Shown in pieces: positions 34,665-44,864 of a stretch of DNA of 64,000 nt. This DNA comes from CBDFLA01 sp965248915 (lineage in GTDB: Bacteria > Pseudomonadota > Alphaproteobacteria > M2410), in assembly GCA_965248915.1 (NCBI GenBank), contig OZ252216.1, forward strand, positions 2,232,001 through 2,296,000, written 5' to 3'. The notes beneath the pieces were generated by a model. The model worked only from the letters and a program-made list of their open reading frames with translations. It was not told where the DNA came from and did not search any database. The position numbers were made by a program, and so were the translations under genes. The stretch's first letter is position 1. Every line of letters begins with the position of its first letter.

Positions 34665-35812
34665 ACAAACCTCAAATCGACTCTGATTTGAGGGTCTTCA
34701 CCCCCGGCCATTGCTTGAAAAGCTTCATCTGGATCAAATAAGTCAGAGGCTGTCAGGAGTCCCTGCTTTTTAACACGACCACTAGCCAGTTTTTCAGCTG
34801 CACAAGCCAGCATTCCTGTGGTTGTCGCAATCATGCTTTTGTTGCTGCACCAATCTCCAAGCGAATAGGCCGTCGCACGACACTTCCGTCCATCTTTCAA
34901 ACCCATCGCCGACGCCCAATACTGAACTTGGGGGTAAGCGCTAGGTTGGTTCAAGTTTCCTTCAAACAAATCGTAGATGAGTTGCCCCGCCTCGTAGGTG
35001 CCTTCCACGAAGTGCTTTGAATGTTCCTGAACGGCCGTGTGAGACACCAACGGCCAAATTCCGTAATTCATCGCGCACGATTGGATTTGAGGATAACGCC
35101 GGGCCAATGCCAAGGGTTCGAGCGTTGCAAAATAATCGACATTGACCTCAAATCCATCAGGAGTTTTGACGGTACGGGGGTTTGTGGATGGTGACTTGTT
35201 GACCCACTTGCCTGCCTCGACAATCGTCGCGTCCATGCCAACACCTTGAAAGATGGTTTTAAATCCTTCGCTTCCCTCCCACCCAGCGTCAACGACCGAC
35301 ATCATGGCTTGAGCATCGCCGTAATCGGAGAGCGTTCCGATGATGTAAAGTTCGACGGTCGACACCTCATCCAGCCCAGCGATTGCTTTTTCGCCCAAGA
35401 GATCCGTAATGCCTGGATGAAATCCGGCACCGATCAAAACTGAGTTCTTGACTGATTTGATTTCCGCTTCGTATTTGAGCGCCTGTTGAAACACGCCGAC
35501 CTCAGCGCTAATATCACAGTAGTGAACCCCCACTTCAGTGGCAGCAATGATTCCTGGCATCGACGTTTGCAATGCCGGACCTGTTACATTGACCACTATA
35601 TCAACTTCGGCAACAGCACGTTTGAGGCTTTCCAGGTCACCAAAGTTCACCGCAACAGTTTTGGCCTTGCTCCCGATTTCATCAGCCAAAGCATCCGTCT
35701 TACCGGCACTTCGTGACGCCAGGCCAATCTCACTAAAAATGGGCTTTTCCGACAACCGCCGCGCCGTTTCACCGCCGAAAAACCCGGAAGCTCCGAGGAC
35801 AAGAGCTTTCAT
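34661..35812 (-). CDS. Saccharopine dehydrogenase-like NAD(P)-dependent oxidoreductase
   Basis: A 383-residue protein starting directly with a Rossmann fold, LVLGASGFFGGETARRL, followed by VVNVTGPALQTSMPGIIAATEVGVHYCDIS, which is the saccharopine-dehydrogenase NADP-binding domain, and a C-terminal domain that is less conserved. Related proteins act on saccharopine, homospermidine or trans-enoyl lipids; the true substrate cannot be told. I start at the ATG at 35812, which has AAGGAG upstream; a GTG three codons earlier is also possible. It is divergent from the MFS transporter gene (232 bp apart), which may carry its substrate. Confidence 0.8.
   Translation of the reverse strand: MKALVLGASGFFGGETARRLSEKPIFSEIGLASRSAGKTDALADEIGSKAKTVAVNFGDLESLKRAVAEVDIVVNVTGPALQTSMPGIIAATEVGVHYCDISAEVGVFQQALKYEAEIKSVKNSVLIGAGFHPGITDLLGEKAIAGLDEVSTVELYIIGTLSDYGDAQAMMSVVDAGWEGSEGFKTIFQGVGMDATIVEAGKWVNKSPSTNPRTVKTPDGFEVNVDYFATLEPLALARRYPQIQSCAMNYGIWPLVSHTAVQEHSKHFVEGTYEAGQLIYDLFEGNLNQPSAYPQVQYWASAMGLKDGRKCRATAYSLGDWCSNKSMIATTTGMLACAAEKLASGRVKKQGLLTASDLFDPDEAFQAMAGGEDPQIRVDLRFV
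34670..34693 (+). terminator. Stem-loop after the GIN-domain gene, inside the opposite gene
   Basis: CCTCAAATC pairs with GATTTGAGG across six bases, beginning 6 bp after the GIN-gene stop. It lies within the last codons of the convergent oxidoreductase gene. No T-run follows on the plus strand; a transcription barrier for either strand is possible. Confidence 0.4.
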
Positions 35813-36043
35813 AACAGACACTCCTTGTGAGCAAAAATCGCCAGCACAAAATCACCTTCGAAACATCCTCAGTCAAGACAAAACATTGTGAAAAATCGTC
35901 TGTGTGGGTCCTGTGAGACGTCTCGCCAAAGGTTGCACAATTCATCAAAACTCGTCCGCACTTCATCTCAGGTTCACCTTTACCGACAGTCGAATTGCAG
36001 CTACGCTCGCCTTTCAAATTCAGCGCTCGGGGAGGAGACACGC

Positions 36044-37366
36044 ATGAATTCATCTGTGACGGACGCCGCCACACCGAATGGCAGCGTCGAAATTTCTAAT
36101 GCCAGTCGCAATTACGCTCTCATTCTCCTTCTCATCATTTACACTTCCAATTTCATGGATCGCCAGATCCTCAACATCTTGATCGAGCCCATCAAGGCCG
36201 ACCTCGGTGTTAACGACACTCAGATGGGCTTCCTCGCAGGCACAGCATTCGCGATCTTCTACGCCACTCTCGGCATGCCCATCGCCATGGCTGCCGATCG
36301 CTTCAATCGCCGCAACATCATCGCCGCGTCTCTGACCATTTGGTCTTTCATGACCATGATGTGCGGCATGGCGGGCAATTTTTGGCAACTGGCCATTGCC
36401 CGCATTGGGGTCGGCGTGGGCGAAGCCGGCGGCAGTCCGCCCTCCCACTCCATGATTGCTGACCTGTTCCCCCAAGAAAAGAGATCAACCGCACTCGCAG
36501 TTTTCTCACTTGGCGTGCCCTTCGGCATCCTGATTGGCTTCATGATTGGCGGGCGTATCCATGAGTGGATCGGTTGGCGTTGGGCCTTCATCATTGTCGG
36601 CGCGCCTGGACTGCTCCTTGCCGCGATTGCGATGTTGACCTTACGTGAGCCGCCAAGAGGCCATTCCGATTTCCATCTTGACGACGACGGCGATGCGCCG
36701 AAGTTCGGTGAAGTGGTAAAGTTCATTTTGGGTCAGCGCTCACTCATCCACCTTATGCTGGGCTGCGCTCTCTCCGCACTCGTTGGATATGCAGGTGTGT
36801 CTTGGGCAGGCTCATTCTACATCCGAACACATGGCCTAACAGTTGGAGAAGCGGGGACCTCCCTCGCACTCATCATTGGCATTGCAGGGGCTATTGGTAC
36901 ATTTGGCGGTGGATATCTCGCCGATCACTTCGGTAAGACAGATGTGAGGTGGCGTGCCTGGGTGATAACCGCAACGCTCCTAATCATCTTCCCCTTCGTC
37001 CTTGCGATATACATTACGGACTCACGCTTCTGGTCACAGTTCTTTTTCATCTTTGGGGCCATCAACGGGGTCTTCCATCTCGGCCCCTCATTTGCCATGA
37101 CCCAAAGCCTCGTCTCCTTGCGCATGCGTGCGCTGACTTCGGCCATTCTGCTGTTTGTCCTGAATATGATCGGGCTTGGAGGGGGGCCCCAACTCGCAGG
37201 AATTTTGAGTGATCTGTACCAGCCTCGATTTGGAGCAGACTCCATGCGCTACGCTCTGCTGACCTTGTCGTTAATAAGCCTCTGGGCCGCCTTTCACTTC
37301 TGGCGAGCAGGCTTCACGCTCAAGGAAGATCTCGAAAAAGTTGGCGGGGATACGTCTTCTAGCTAA
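36044..37366 (+). CDS. MFS transporter (spinster-like)
   Basis: A 440-residue major facilitator with 12 predicted helices. The cytoplasmic loop 2-3 motif appears as GMPIAMAADRFNRRNII, the loop 8-9 counterpart as GGYLADHFGKTDVRW, and IGVGVGEAGGSPPSHSMIADLFP is the helix 4-5 signature of the spinster-like group. Its members move organic anions, sugars or lipids. GGAGGAG precedes the ATG at 36044; the longer frame from 35888 has no supporting sequence. It overlaps the convergent aminotransferase gene by 8 bp at its 3' end. Confidence 0.88.
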   Translation: MNSSVTDAATPNGSVEISNASRNYALILLLIIYTSNFMDRQILNILIEPIKADLGVNDTQMGFLAGTAFAIFYATLGMPIAMAADRFNRRNIIAASLTIWSFMTMMCGMAGNFWQLAIARIGVGVGEAGGSPPSHSMIADLFPQEKRSTALAVFSLGVPFGILIGFMIGGRIHEWIGWRWAFIIVGAPGLLLAAIAMLTLREPPRGHSDFHLDDDGDAPKFGEVVKFILGQRSLIHLMLGCALSALVGYAGVSWAGSFYIRTHGLTVGEAGTSLALIIGIAGAIGTFGGGYLADHFGKTDVRWRAWVITATLLIIFPFVLAIYITDSRFWSQFFFIFGAINGVFHLGPSFAMTQSLVSLRMRALTSAILLFVLNMIGLGGGPQLAGILSDLYQPRFGADSMRYALLTLSLISLWAAFHFWRAGFTLKEDLEKVGGDTSSS

Positions 37367-38525
37367 GTGCCGGAACCAATCGTTCCATCGCTTGGCTCAA
37401 ACGATCCTGCGAGCCGGCAAAACACAGTCGAAAGTGTCTCTCACCCTTCGCGCCGAAGGCAATACCTGGTGCGAGACCGACATTGGCCTCATCAATCAGG
37501 TGCAACGCAAAGGCACGCGAGTCGTCCACACCATCGACCGCAAAGAAGAGATAGAAAGCCCCTTCCGGAGGAGCCAGAGAGACACGAGCGCACGAAGCCA
37601 GCGCTTCACACACCATATCGCGAGACGCACGGGCTTTGGCAACACTATCAACAAGAAAATCTTCACCAGTCTCGAGCGCTGTAATGCAGGCCCGTTGTGA
37701 AAACTGTGGAACCCCGGACGTGCTGTACTGAACCATGTTCTCCATCACTTGTCCCAGCGAGGAAGGCCCGACGATCCACCCAACGCGCCAGCCGGTCATC
37801 GCCCAGTTTTTGGAGAATGTATTGACCACAAGGAGAAGGTCCTCGTCGTCGCAGACTTGCAGAAACGACGGAGCCACGCCTCCATCATAAAAGAACCGCC
37901 CGTAAACCTCGTCGGAGATGATCCAAATGCCTTTCTCGCGACAAAAATCTCTCAAGTGAAGGATCTGCTCACGGGTTAAGACAACTCCGGTAGGATTGCC
38001 AGGTGAGTTGACACAGATGGCGCGTGTCTTCTCCGTACAAGCAGCAATGATCGGCTCTATGTCGTAGACCCACTTGCCGTTTCTTTTCTCAAGTGCGACC
38101 GGGATCGGTGTTGCCCCGGCGACTTGGATCGCCGCATCAAAGTTTGGCCAACCAGGATCAGGCAAGATGACCTCATCACCAACGCCCGCAACACTTTGTA
38201 GGGCGATTTGCACCGCTTGCATGCCAGCGCCCGTAACGAAGAAGCGGTCAGGCTTCAGATCCATATTGTAGATCCGTGAATGATAAGCCGCCAAGGCTTC
38301 ACGCAGTTCAGGAATGCCGCGCTGATAGGTGTAGAAGGTCTCACCATTTTCCAGAGACTGTACAGCTGAATCATAAATGAACCGAGGCGTTGGCAGGTCA
38401 CCCTCCCCCGCCCAAAGCGGAATGAGGCCTTGCCTCTCACGACCGTAGTTCACAACTTCAACAATGCCGCTCTCAGGCGCCGCACGAATATTGGCACGCA
38501 AGGATTTCAGAGGTGTTTCGTTCAC
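37359..38525 (-). CDS. Class I/II PLP-dependent aminotransferase (aspartate aminotransferase-like)
   Basis: A 388-residue aminotransferase. LIPLWAGEGDLPTP, TGAGMQAVQIAL (phosphate-binding), PDPGWPNF, NSPGNPTGVVLT, SDEVYGRFFYDG and the lysine motif NTFSKNWAMTGWRVGW all match the AspC/AlaT class I family, and the C-terminal RLCFAGSQD carries the substrate carboxylate-binding arginine. Amino-acid specificity is not evident. The start is a GTG with GAGGCG upstream. Convergent with the MFS gene. Confidence 0.88.
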   Translation of the reverse strand: MNETPLKSLRANIRAAPESGIVEVVNYGRERQGLIPLWAGEGDLPTPRFIYDSAVQSLENGETFYTYQRGIPELREALAAYHSRIYNMDLKPDRFFVTGAGMQAVQIALQSVAGVGDEVILPDPGWPNFDAAIQVAGATPIPVALEKRNGKWVYDIEPIIAACTEKTRAICVNSPGNPTGVVLTREQILHLRDFCREKGIWIISDEVYGRFFYDGGVAPSFLQVCDDEDLLLVVNTFSKNWAMTGWRVGWIVGPSSLGQVMENMVQYSTSGVPQFSQRACITALETGEDFLVDSVAKARASRDMVCEALASCARVSLAPPEGAFYLFFAVDGVDDSRAFALHLIDEANVGLAPGIAFGAKGERHFRLCFAGSQDRLSQAMERLVPALS

Positions 38526-38605
38526 TGTCGCCTCAAATCAATCGAAATGAGGCGCCACATTGCGCAAAACATGGCCCAAGTTCAAGCAACAAAGAATTGA
38601 GGACG

Positions 38606-41600
38606 CTACTCTGCTGGTGTTGAGGGAACAGCCTTTGCTTCTTTCCAACGAAGGCGGAAATTGTGGCCTCGTTGGCGGACATCTTCGCCCATACCGATAA
38701 GACACGGTACAAGAAACAAAGTCACAACAGTTGCAAACAACACGCCAAAGGCGAGAGCGACAACCATCTGTCCTAAGAAGGCAGCGTGAATGCCGCGCTC
38801 CAACATAATCGGGAAGAGCCCGACAAATGTCGTAATCGACGTCAACACAATCGGCCTAAACCTCGATTGAGCACCCTCACGGATCGCTTCCCAAACATCA
38901 AGGCCTTCATCTCGCAATCGATTGATGTAGTCCACCAAGACGAGATTGTCATTCACCACAACGCCGGCCGCCGCGATAATGCCGAAATAGGTCATCAATG
39001 AGAAACTAAGTCCCATGATGAGATGGCCAAAAACCGCACCCATAAATCCAAACGGAATGGCAGACAAAATGATCAAGGGTTGGGTGTAGGAGCGAAAGGC
39101 AATAGCCATCAGTGAATAGATCGTTACCAAAGCCAGGATCGAAAGTCGACCAAAGGCCGCCATAAACTCTTGCTGATCTTCCAACCCACCGGAAAGTTCG
39201 AACTTCAATTGTGGAAGCTCTTTCTTCCATTCCGGATAATAATTCTCCTTGAGATCTTTCAAGATATCCTCAGCAGTGGTTCCTTCATCCGTCAAACTCG
39301 CCCAAACAAAATTCACACGGTGACGATCCTGGCGCCGTATGTACGTGTATCCCGTGCCGTAGTCGACTTCAGCAACCGCTGAGAATGGCACCTCGCGACC
39401 ATCCTTTGTGCGAATGCGCATATCCACTAGCGTATCGATGGCTCGTCGTTCTTCGAGGGGATAGCGAAGCATGACCCGCACGTCATCGCGACCACGTGGA
39501 ATCTTCTGCACTTCCTCACCGAAGAAACCTTGCCGGACTTGTTTCGCCACATCGGCAAGAGTAAGCGACAATGTTTCTGCTTCAGGTTTGAGACGAATCT
39601 CAAACTCCGGTCGACCACCGCGCCTTAGGTCACCAATATTATAGACACCGGCGTAACTCGACAGCCGATCCCGCAAGAGCTCGACACCTCTTTCAAGCAC
39701 AGCCGGCTCTTCTGAGACCAACATGATTTGAATACCATTGCCGCCATCATTGGCTCGGAAATCAATATCAAAATCCAAAACGTCAGGAATCGAGCCAACG
39801 GATTTCTGCCATTGATCCACAAACGTCTCCATCGACATGTCCATCTCGTCGAGATGATCAAGTTCCATCCAGAAACGAACCCGGCTTCCACCAACAGCTC
39901 CCTGATAGTGTTTGATAAAGGAACCGTCTAGATGGGGATATTGCTCTTGCATCTCTTTCTGAAAAGCCAGTGTTCCATCTTCCAGACGACGTAATGTGCT
40001 ATCGGCTTGCTCAAAGGAAGCGCCATTGTTTAACTGAACGCGCACCGACACGAAATCAAGATTGAAGCTAGGGGCAAACTCTGTCCTCACCCATCCACCC
40101 ATCAAGAGCGCAAACGAAAGAACAAACACCATGAAAATACCCACGATGGTCAAATACCGCGCCTTCAATGCGCGTTCCATCAAGGGCCGGTAACGGTCGC
40201 ACGCGAAGCCGGTTAACCCATCAGCGAACCGTCGTTGGAAATGCGAGATCGCTTGACCAACCCTGCTGGTCGGTTCTTTCTGTGGCTTCATGGTCGACAA
40301 GTGATGAGGCAAGATGAACATCGACTCGATGAGTGAAAAGGTCAAAACCAAGATCACCACAATCGGGATGCTCATGATCACTTGAGAGTCTTCACCAGGG
40401 AAGAAGAACATGATCGAAAAGGCGATCATGGTAGTGGCGACAGCAAAAAAGATAGGTTTGGCCACGCGCTGCGCGCCATAGATGGACGCTTCCCGCCCGT
40501 GTTTGCCCTTCTCTTGGGCGTAGTGAATACTTTCCCCGACGATAATCGCATCATCGACCACGATGCCCAGCACCAGCAAGAAGGCAAATGTCGAGATCAT
40601 ATTGATCGTAACATCCGTGTATCCAATGATGGCAAAGGGCGCCACGAAGGACACAAATATTCCGACCGTGACCCAGAAAGCAACAACCGGTCGTAGGAAC
40701 AAAAACAAGACAACAAAGACCAGCAACAATCCAGAGAGCGAGTTCTTGACCAACATGTCCATGCGTTCACCAAACGACTTTGAAATGTTGAGCCACGGCG
40801 TGATGGTCACGCCTTCGGGCATCTCCGCTTGTTTCGTCGCCGCATAGGCCTTGATGCGGTTTGCAATTTCAATGTCATCGGAATTCTTGCCTGACTCCGC
40901 AATCAAGAGAACAGCAGGGGTTCCCTCGAATCGTGTCAGGTATTTGGTTTCCTCATAACCATCCCTAACTGTCGCAACATCTTTGAGGAAAATACGTGTG
41001 CCGTCATCACCTTTGCGTACCACAATATTTTCAAAGTCAGCGCCGGTATAACCTTGTCCCCGCGTCTTCACTTCAATGTCGCCGCCTGCCGCTTTGACGG
41101 CGCCAGCGGGCAAATTGACCGAGCGGCTCCGAATGGCCTGGGCAACTTGATCGAACGTCAGGCCGTATTTGCGTAAGGTGACTTCCGAGACTTCAATTGA
41201 CACTTCTTCACGTCGAAACCCGCCTAGGTCAAACGACGCGGTGCCGAACATGGCGGAAAGCTCGTCGCGCGTTTGTTGGCCAAGCTCAATCAATGTTCGC
41301 TCATCGACATCGCCAGAAATGGCAACGGCGATCACTGAGTTTCGAAAGACAATTTCGCTGATGTTTGGATTCTCAGCCTCAGGCGGAAACGTATTGATCG
41401 CATCAACCCGGTTCTTGATTTCATTGAGAACCTTCTGCGCATCATAACCCGGCTTGACATGAACTTCGACACTGCCACTGCCCTCGCGGCCGCGCCCGAT
41501 GACACGGTCCACGCCTTCGATATCGTATACCGCCTCTTCAATCCGAATAAGGATGCGTTCTTCAACTTCTTTCGGCCCTGCACCTCGGTACGGAACGGAA

Positions 41601-41743
41601 ATGTTGACCCAACCTGGTGACACGGACGGAAAGAGGACACGGTTGATGGATGTGAAATTCATCAATCCACCAAGGACAAGACCAACCATCAAAAGATTGG
41701 CCGCAACATGGTTTTCAGCAAACCATTTGATCAACCTATTCAT
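38606..41743 (-). CDS. RND efflux permease (HAE1-like inner-membrane pump)
   Basis: A 1045-residue RND permease, full length. The pump has 12 helices in two halves, each with a large periplasmic domain; LGIVVDDAIIVGESIHYA in helix 4 carries the paired aspartates used in proton transfer, and PVVAFWVTVGIFVSFVAPFAI and FGIIAAAGVVVNDNLVLV are family landmarks. It belongs to the branch with PSVSPGWVNISVPYRGAGPKEVEERI, the MdtB/MexF-like AcrB group. It overlaps the adaptor gene by ATGA (4 bp). Together with adaptor and outer-membrane gene it forms a complete efflux operon; substrates are not deducible. Confidence 0.93.
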   Translation of the reverse strand: MNRLIKWFAENHVAANLLMVGLVLGGLMNFTSINRVLFPSVSPGWVNISVPYRGAGPKEVEERILIRIEEAVYDIEGVDRVIGRGREGSGSVEVHVKPGYDAQKVLNEIKNRVDAINTFPPEAENPNISEIVFRNSVIAVAISGDVDERTLIELGQQTRDELSAMFGTASFDLGGFRREEVSIEVSEVTLRKYGLTFDQVAQAIRSRSVNLPAGAVKAAGGDIEVKTRGQGYTGADFENIVVRKGDDGTRIFLKDVATVRDGYEETKYLTRFEGTPAVLLIAESGKNSDDIEIANRIKAYAATKQAEMPEGVTITPWLNISKSFGERMDMLVKNSLSGLLLVFVVLFLFLRPVVAFWVTVGIFVSFVAPFAIIGYTDVTINMISTFAFLLVLGIVVDDAIIVGESIHYAQEKGKHGREASIYGAQRVAKPIFFAVATTMIAFSIMFFFPGEDSQVIMSIPIVVILVLTFSLIESMFILPHHLSTMKPQKEPTSRVGQAISHFQRRFADGLTGFACDRYRPLMERALKARYLTIVGIFMVFVLSFALLMGGWVRTEFAPSFNLDFVSVRVQLNNGASFEQADSTLRRLEDGTLAFQKEMQEQYPHLDGSFIKHYQGAVGGSRVRFWMELDHLDEMDMSMETFVDQWQKSVGSIPDVLDFDIDFRANDGGNGIQIMLVSEEPAVLERGVELLRDRLSSYAGVYNIGDLRRGGRPEFEIRLKPEAETLSLTLADVAKQVRQGFFGEEVQKIPRGRDDVRVMLRYPLEERRAIDTLVDMRIRTKDGREVPFSAVAEVDYGTGYTYIRRQDRHRVNFVWASLTDEGTTAEDILKDLKENYYPEWKKELPQLKFELSGGLEDQQEFMAAFGRLSILALVTIYSLMAIAFRSYTQPLIILSAIPFGFMGAVFGHLIMGLSFSLMTYFGIIAAAGVVVNDNLVLVDYINRLRDEGLDVWEAIREGAQSRFRPIVLTSITTFVGLFPIMLERGIHAAFLGQMVVALAFGVLFATVVTLFLVPCLIGMGEDVRQRGHNFRLRWKEAKAVPSTPAE

Positions 41744-42984
41744 GATTGCCCTCGCTCGGCGACATTTGGTTGTGCCTTCGTCACCTCGCCAAACACCTCA
41801 ACTTCCATGTTCTCTGTCGCGGTTTCAAGCGGAGAGACACAAACACGCTCGCCTGGCTCAAGATCAATGCGAACAATCGCTTCATCCCGCGTTGATTGGA
41901 CAACCTTGGCCATCCGAATGTGTAGTCGACTTTCGCTGTCCACCACCAACACCGTTCCGTTTTGTTGAACGGCCTCTCGCGGAATGGCGATCACATCATC
42001 AAACACACGGCCCTTAATCGCTGCTTCAACAAAGAGGCCAATAGAAAGCGGAGATTGACCTTGGCGCACATCGTACTTGTATGGATCCTGGACTTCTGCC
42101 ACCGCATAAAGCACCCGGCTTGCCGTATCTATGGCACCCTCTGTGCGAACGATACGTCCCTGCCAGGTCTGCATGGCACCAGCGAACTCGGCCCGCAGAT
42201 CAACGGTTGGGAATTCAACGCCTTCAGAAACCCGAATGTCACCCATTGGTAGATCTAACAGTGCAATTTGACGATCAGTTAGCGGCAGTCTGACCTCGAC
42301 CCGGTCTGTGGCGTAGATCTGCGCAGAACGCGTGCCTGCAGAAACCACCTGTCCAATGTCCACATGCTTTTCACGAACACGACCGTTAAAGGGTGCGCGC
42401 ACTGTACTCCGCTCTAATCTCAGTTTCGCTTCATCAAGGCTGGCCCTTGCCGATTTGAGCTTGGCTTGAGCGTCTTTGAGCTGTGGCTCACGCAAAACCA
42501 AGGGGCTCGCCGGTCCCGTACCAAGTTCTGACCATTCTTTGCGAGCTTGCTCAGACTCGGCTCGTTCACGCGCTAAGAACTGCTGCGCTTCCGCAACCCG
42601 GGCCTCAGCCTTTACAACGGCAAGCTCATAGTCTCGGGGGTCAATCCGAAAAAGGACATCGTTTTTTGCAAAGAAACCACCGGCGACCAAATCCTCACTA
42701 ACCTCAACAATTCGACCGAACACTTCAGGTTGAACAACAATCTCGACCCGAGGCGTTACCGTCCCTTGTGAAATGACTTCGGCCTGTCGTTGACCAGGTT
42801 CAACCTCGATGACACGCACGACCCGTAAAGGAATCTCTTTGGGTTTTTCATCGGGCTTTGGTTTTCCAACGATGAGCAGGGTGGACAAAAGACCACCGAC
42901 AACCAGAACCCCAAGAATTGGCAGAACCATTCGAAATCTTTGGTTCGCCATCAATTTTCTGTACACAGATTTAAGCCAAGACAT
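41740..42984 (-). CDS. RND efflux periplasmic adaptor subunit
   Basis: A 414-residue membrane fusion protein. One N-terminal helix (about 17-37) anchors it; the lipoyl halves are VVQPEVFGRIVEVSEDLVAGGF and FNGRVREKHVDIGQVVSAG, flanking a helical hairpin (about residues 115-195), followed by a beta-barrel and membrane-proximal domain. It would bridge the pump and the outer-membrane channel. The gene overlaps the permease gene by 4 bp and follows the channel gene by 32 bp. No regulator gene is attached to the operon. Confidence 0.92.
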   Translation of the reverse strand: MSWLKSVYRKLMANQRFRMVLPILGVLVVGGLLSTLLIVGKPKPDEKPKEIPLRVVRVIEVEPGQRQAEVISQGTVTPRVEIVVQPEVFGRIVEVSEDLVAGGFFAKNDVLFRIDPRDYELAVVKAEARVAEAQQFLARERAESEQARKEWSELGTGPASPLVLREPQLKDAQAKLKSARASLDEAKLRLERSTVRAPFNGRVREKHVDIGQVVSAGTRSAQIYATDRVEVRLPLTDRQIALLDLPMGDIRVSEGVEFPTVDLRAEFAGAMQTWQGRIVRTEGAIDTASRVLYAVAEVQDPYKYDVRQGQSPLSIGLFVEAAIKGRVFDDVIAIPREAVQQNGTVLVVDSESRLHIRMAKVVQSTRDEAIVRIDLEPGERVCVSPLETATENMEVEVFGEVTKAQPNVAERGQS

Positions 42985-43016
42985 GAAACTACCTTAAGTT
43001 TAATTGATGTTCGGGG

Positions 43017-44471
43017 TCATCTCTTCAAGCGAGACCGTTCGTTCTTCTGATTGGGAATGTTTCCACCAAGGGCGAGGTAGAGGGTGACGCGATTACTCAA
43101 TCGCAACTGCTTGACATCAAGCAAGCTGCTTTGGGCATTCAAGCTGCGTCTCTGTGCTTCTAAGAGTTCTAAGATGTTGCTCAGACCCCGGGCATAGAGA
43201 TCGTTTGCCAGCTTTTCTGCTTCAATCGCTTCGTGAGCCGCCCGCGCAAGATGAACTTCTTGCGCCGCAAGGTGGGTCTCTCCGCTCAAGGAATCCTCAA
43301 CGTCCTTAAAAGCCCGCAAGAGGTTATCCGCATAGACCGCGAGGGCCTGATGGCCTCTCGCCTCGGCGGCCTTTGCTTGGGCGCGCAACGCCCCGCCGTT
43401 AAAAATCGGCTGAACCATCTCGCCCACAAGTGACCAAATGAGGTTTTGTGGATTGATCAAATCAGACACATCTTGATCGCGATAACCTGCGCCGCCCGAT
43501 ATCCTTACGGCAGGAAGAAGTTCACGCCAGGCCGCATCGCCGCGCAACTCCGCCGCAACCAACCGCGCTTGAGAAGCTGAAAGATCTGGTCGCCTGGCAA
43601 GCAAGTCGCTCGGAATTGCGTTAACAGCAACAGGCTCCAGCTCCGGAAGTTGCTGATCGGAAGCCAACTGCGCCGCGGGATACCGACCCAGCAAAACCTC
43701 AAGCTCTGTTTGCGCCCGCGCCAATTGATTGGCGCGCTGGCTCTCTAAGGACTTAGCCGAAGCCAAATTGCTTTCAGCCAAACGAACGTCGAGACCCCGT
43801 GCCAGTCCACGCTCATATCGTCCACGCACCAAGCGTGCAGCGCGATCAAAACTCTTTACCGTGCCGTGCGTGAGTTTCAATTGTTGTTGTGCTTCCACAA
43901 CGCCGAACCAAGACCGCGCGGTTTGACCAGAGAGCGAGAGCTGTGCGGCACGGTAGTCTTCGCTGGCAGCGCGGAAATCAGAAAGGGCCGCTTTGCGTTC
44001 TTTGGAGAGCCGTCCCCAAACATCAACCTCCCAGTTCAAACCAGCGCCAAGACCCACTGAACTTGACAGTGATTTTGCTTTGACGCCAGGTGACACTTCA
44101 AAATTCGACCGCGCCCGAGAACCATCTGAGGAGATCTGCAAAGAAGGAAGAAGAGATCCAAGTCGAACCTGTGCAAGGGCTCGGGCTTCGTCCACCCGTG
44201 CTGCGGCGCGACCGAGATCGCGATTGCTTTTCAGGGCCTCTTCAATCAAATCAACAAGCACGGGGTCGTTGAAATCAAGAACCCAGTGATCAAGATCAAT
44301 CGCCGGTGAGCCTGTGTCCTCTTTTGAGGATGCAAATTTCTCCGGGATTGTTAAGCCGTGATCTTGGCGCTCAACCTGCCTGACAGAACAGCCGGCAAGT
44401 GTCATCAGGAGTGCTACGCAAATAGCCCCACCGAGTAACGGCGACCGGTCTTGAGAAAGATGACGAAACAT
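43017..44471 (-). CDS. Outer-membrane efflux channel lipoprotein (NodT/TolC family)
   Basis: A 484-residue outer-membrane factor. A lipobox LAGC (Cys about residue 28) follows a signal sequence; two TolC-type repeats are present, with long heptad helices and the features LRVDEARALAQVRLGSLLPSL-like first repeat and DNLLRAFKDVEDSLSG in the second. WEVDVWGRLSKERKA is the NodT signature. It is the first gene of the efflux operon. The promoter would lie in the roughly 390-bp AT-rich gap upstream, where it diverges from the EF-G-like gene. Confidence 0.92.
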   Translation of the reverse strand: MFRHLSQDRSPLLGGAICVALLMTLAGCSVRQVERQDHGLTIPEKFASSKEDTGSPAIDLDHWVLDFNDPVLVDLIEEALKSNRDLGRAAARVDEARALAQVRLGSLLPSLQISSDGSRARSNFEVSPGVKAKSLSSSVGLGAGLNWEVDVWGRLSKERKAALSDFRAASEDYRAAQLSLSGQTARSWFGVVEAQQQLKLTHGTVKSFDRAARLVRGRYERGLARGLDVRLAESNLASAKSLESQRANQLARAQTELEVLLGRYPAAQLASDQQLPELEPVAVNAIPSDLLARRPDLSASQARLVAAELRGDAAWRELLPAVRISGGAGYRDQDVSDLINPQNLIWSLVGEMVQPIFNGGALRAQAKAAEARGHQALAVYADNLLRAFKDVEDSLSGETHLAAQEVHLARAAHEAIEAEKLANDLYARGLSNILELLEAQRRSLNAQSSLLDVKQLRLSNRVTLYLALGGNIPNQKNERSRLKR

Positions 44472-44864
44472 ACGCGAAACTCAAAATTCGAAATCAAAAT
44501 AGAGTTATGGAAAGCCGAATACAGGGGGTCTCAAATTGACAAAATGACCCGAAGTTCCACTCCCTTTGAGAACATATTGGTCCACGAGCGAAAACTTCAA
44601 TGTAAACCTATTATCACATTAGCATTTGCTTCCCCATTTTTTGCGCAGAGAAAGTGGCACCAAGATGTCGAACCAATAAAATTCGAAGCGGTTTGAGCGG
44701 CAAATTGTGGCACCCCGGAGAGGACACTTCGCGCCAACGAAATGACTCGCTATACTTGTCCTCAAGGACCATTCTTAGGCCATCTACGCCGGTGTCAGGG
44801 CGCTGAGGCCCTTCCTTCTAGGGCCGCTCAAGACGCCGCATCAATCAATGAAAGGGGTGTCAAT
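44472..44864. other. Intergenic region between efflux operon and EF-G-like gene
   Basis: A 393-bp divergent promoter region. The 81-codon frame in it (44451-44696) has no ribosome-binding site or recognisable composition and is not called. GTGGCACC occurs twice (44654, 44708). I see no clear promoter pair or regulator operator. Confidence 0.5.

Noticed and set aside
35915..35924. 10-bp palindrome GAGACGTCTC between the divergent oxidoreductase and MFS genes
   Set aside because: Possible operator, but short and without a second half or any regulator gene nearby.
44451..44696. 81-codon plus-strand frame between the efflux operon and the EF-G-like gene
   Set aside because: No ribosome-binding site, no hydrophobic or domain pattern, overlaps the start of the outer-membrane channel gene.
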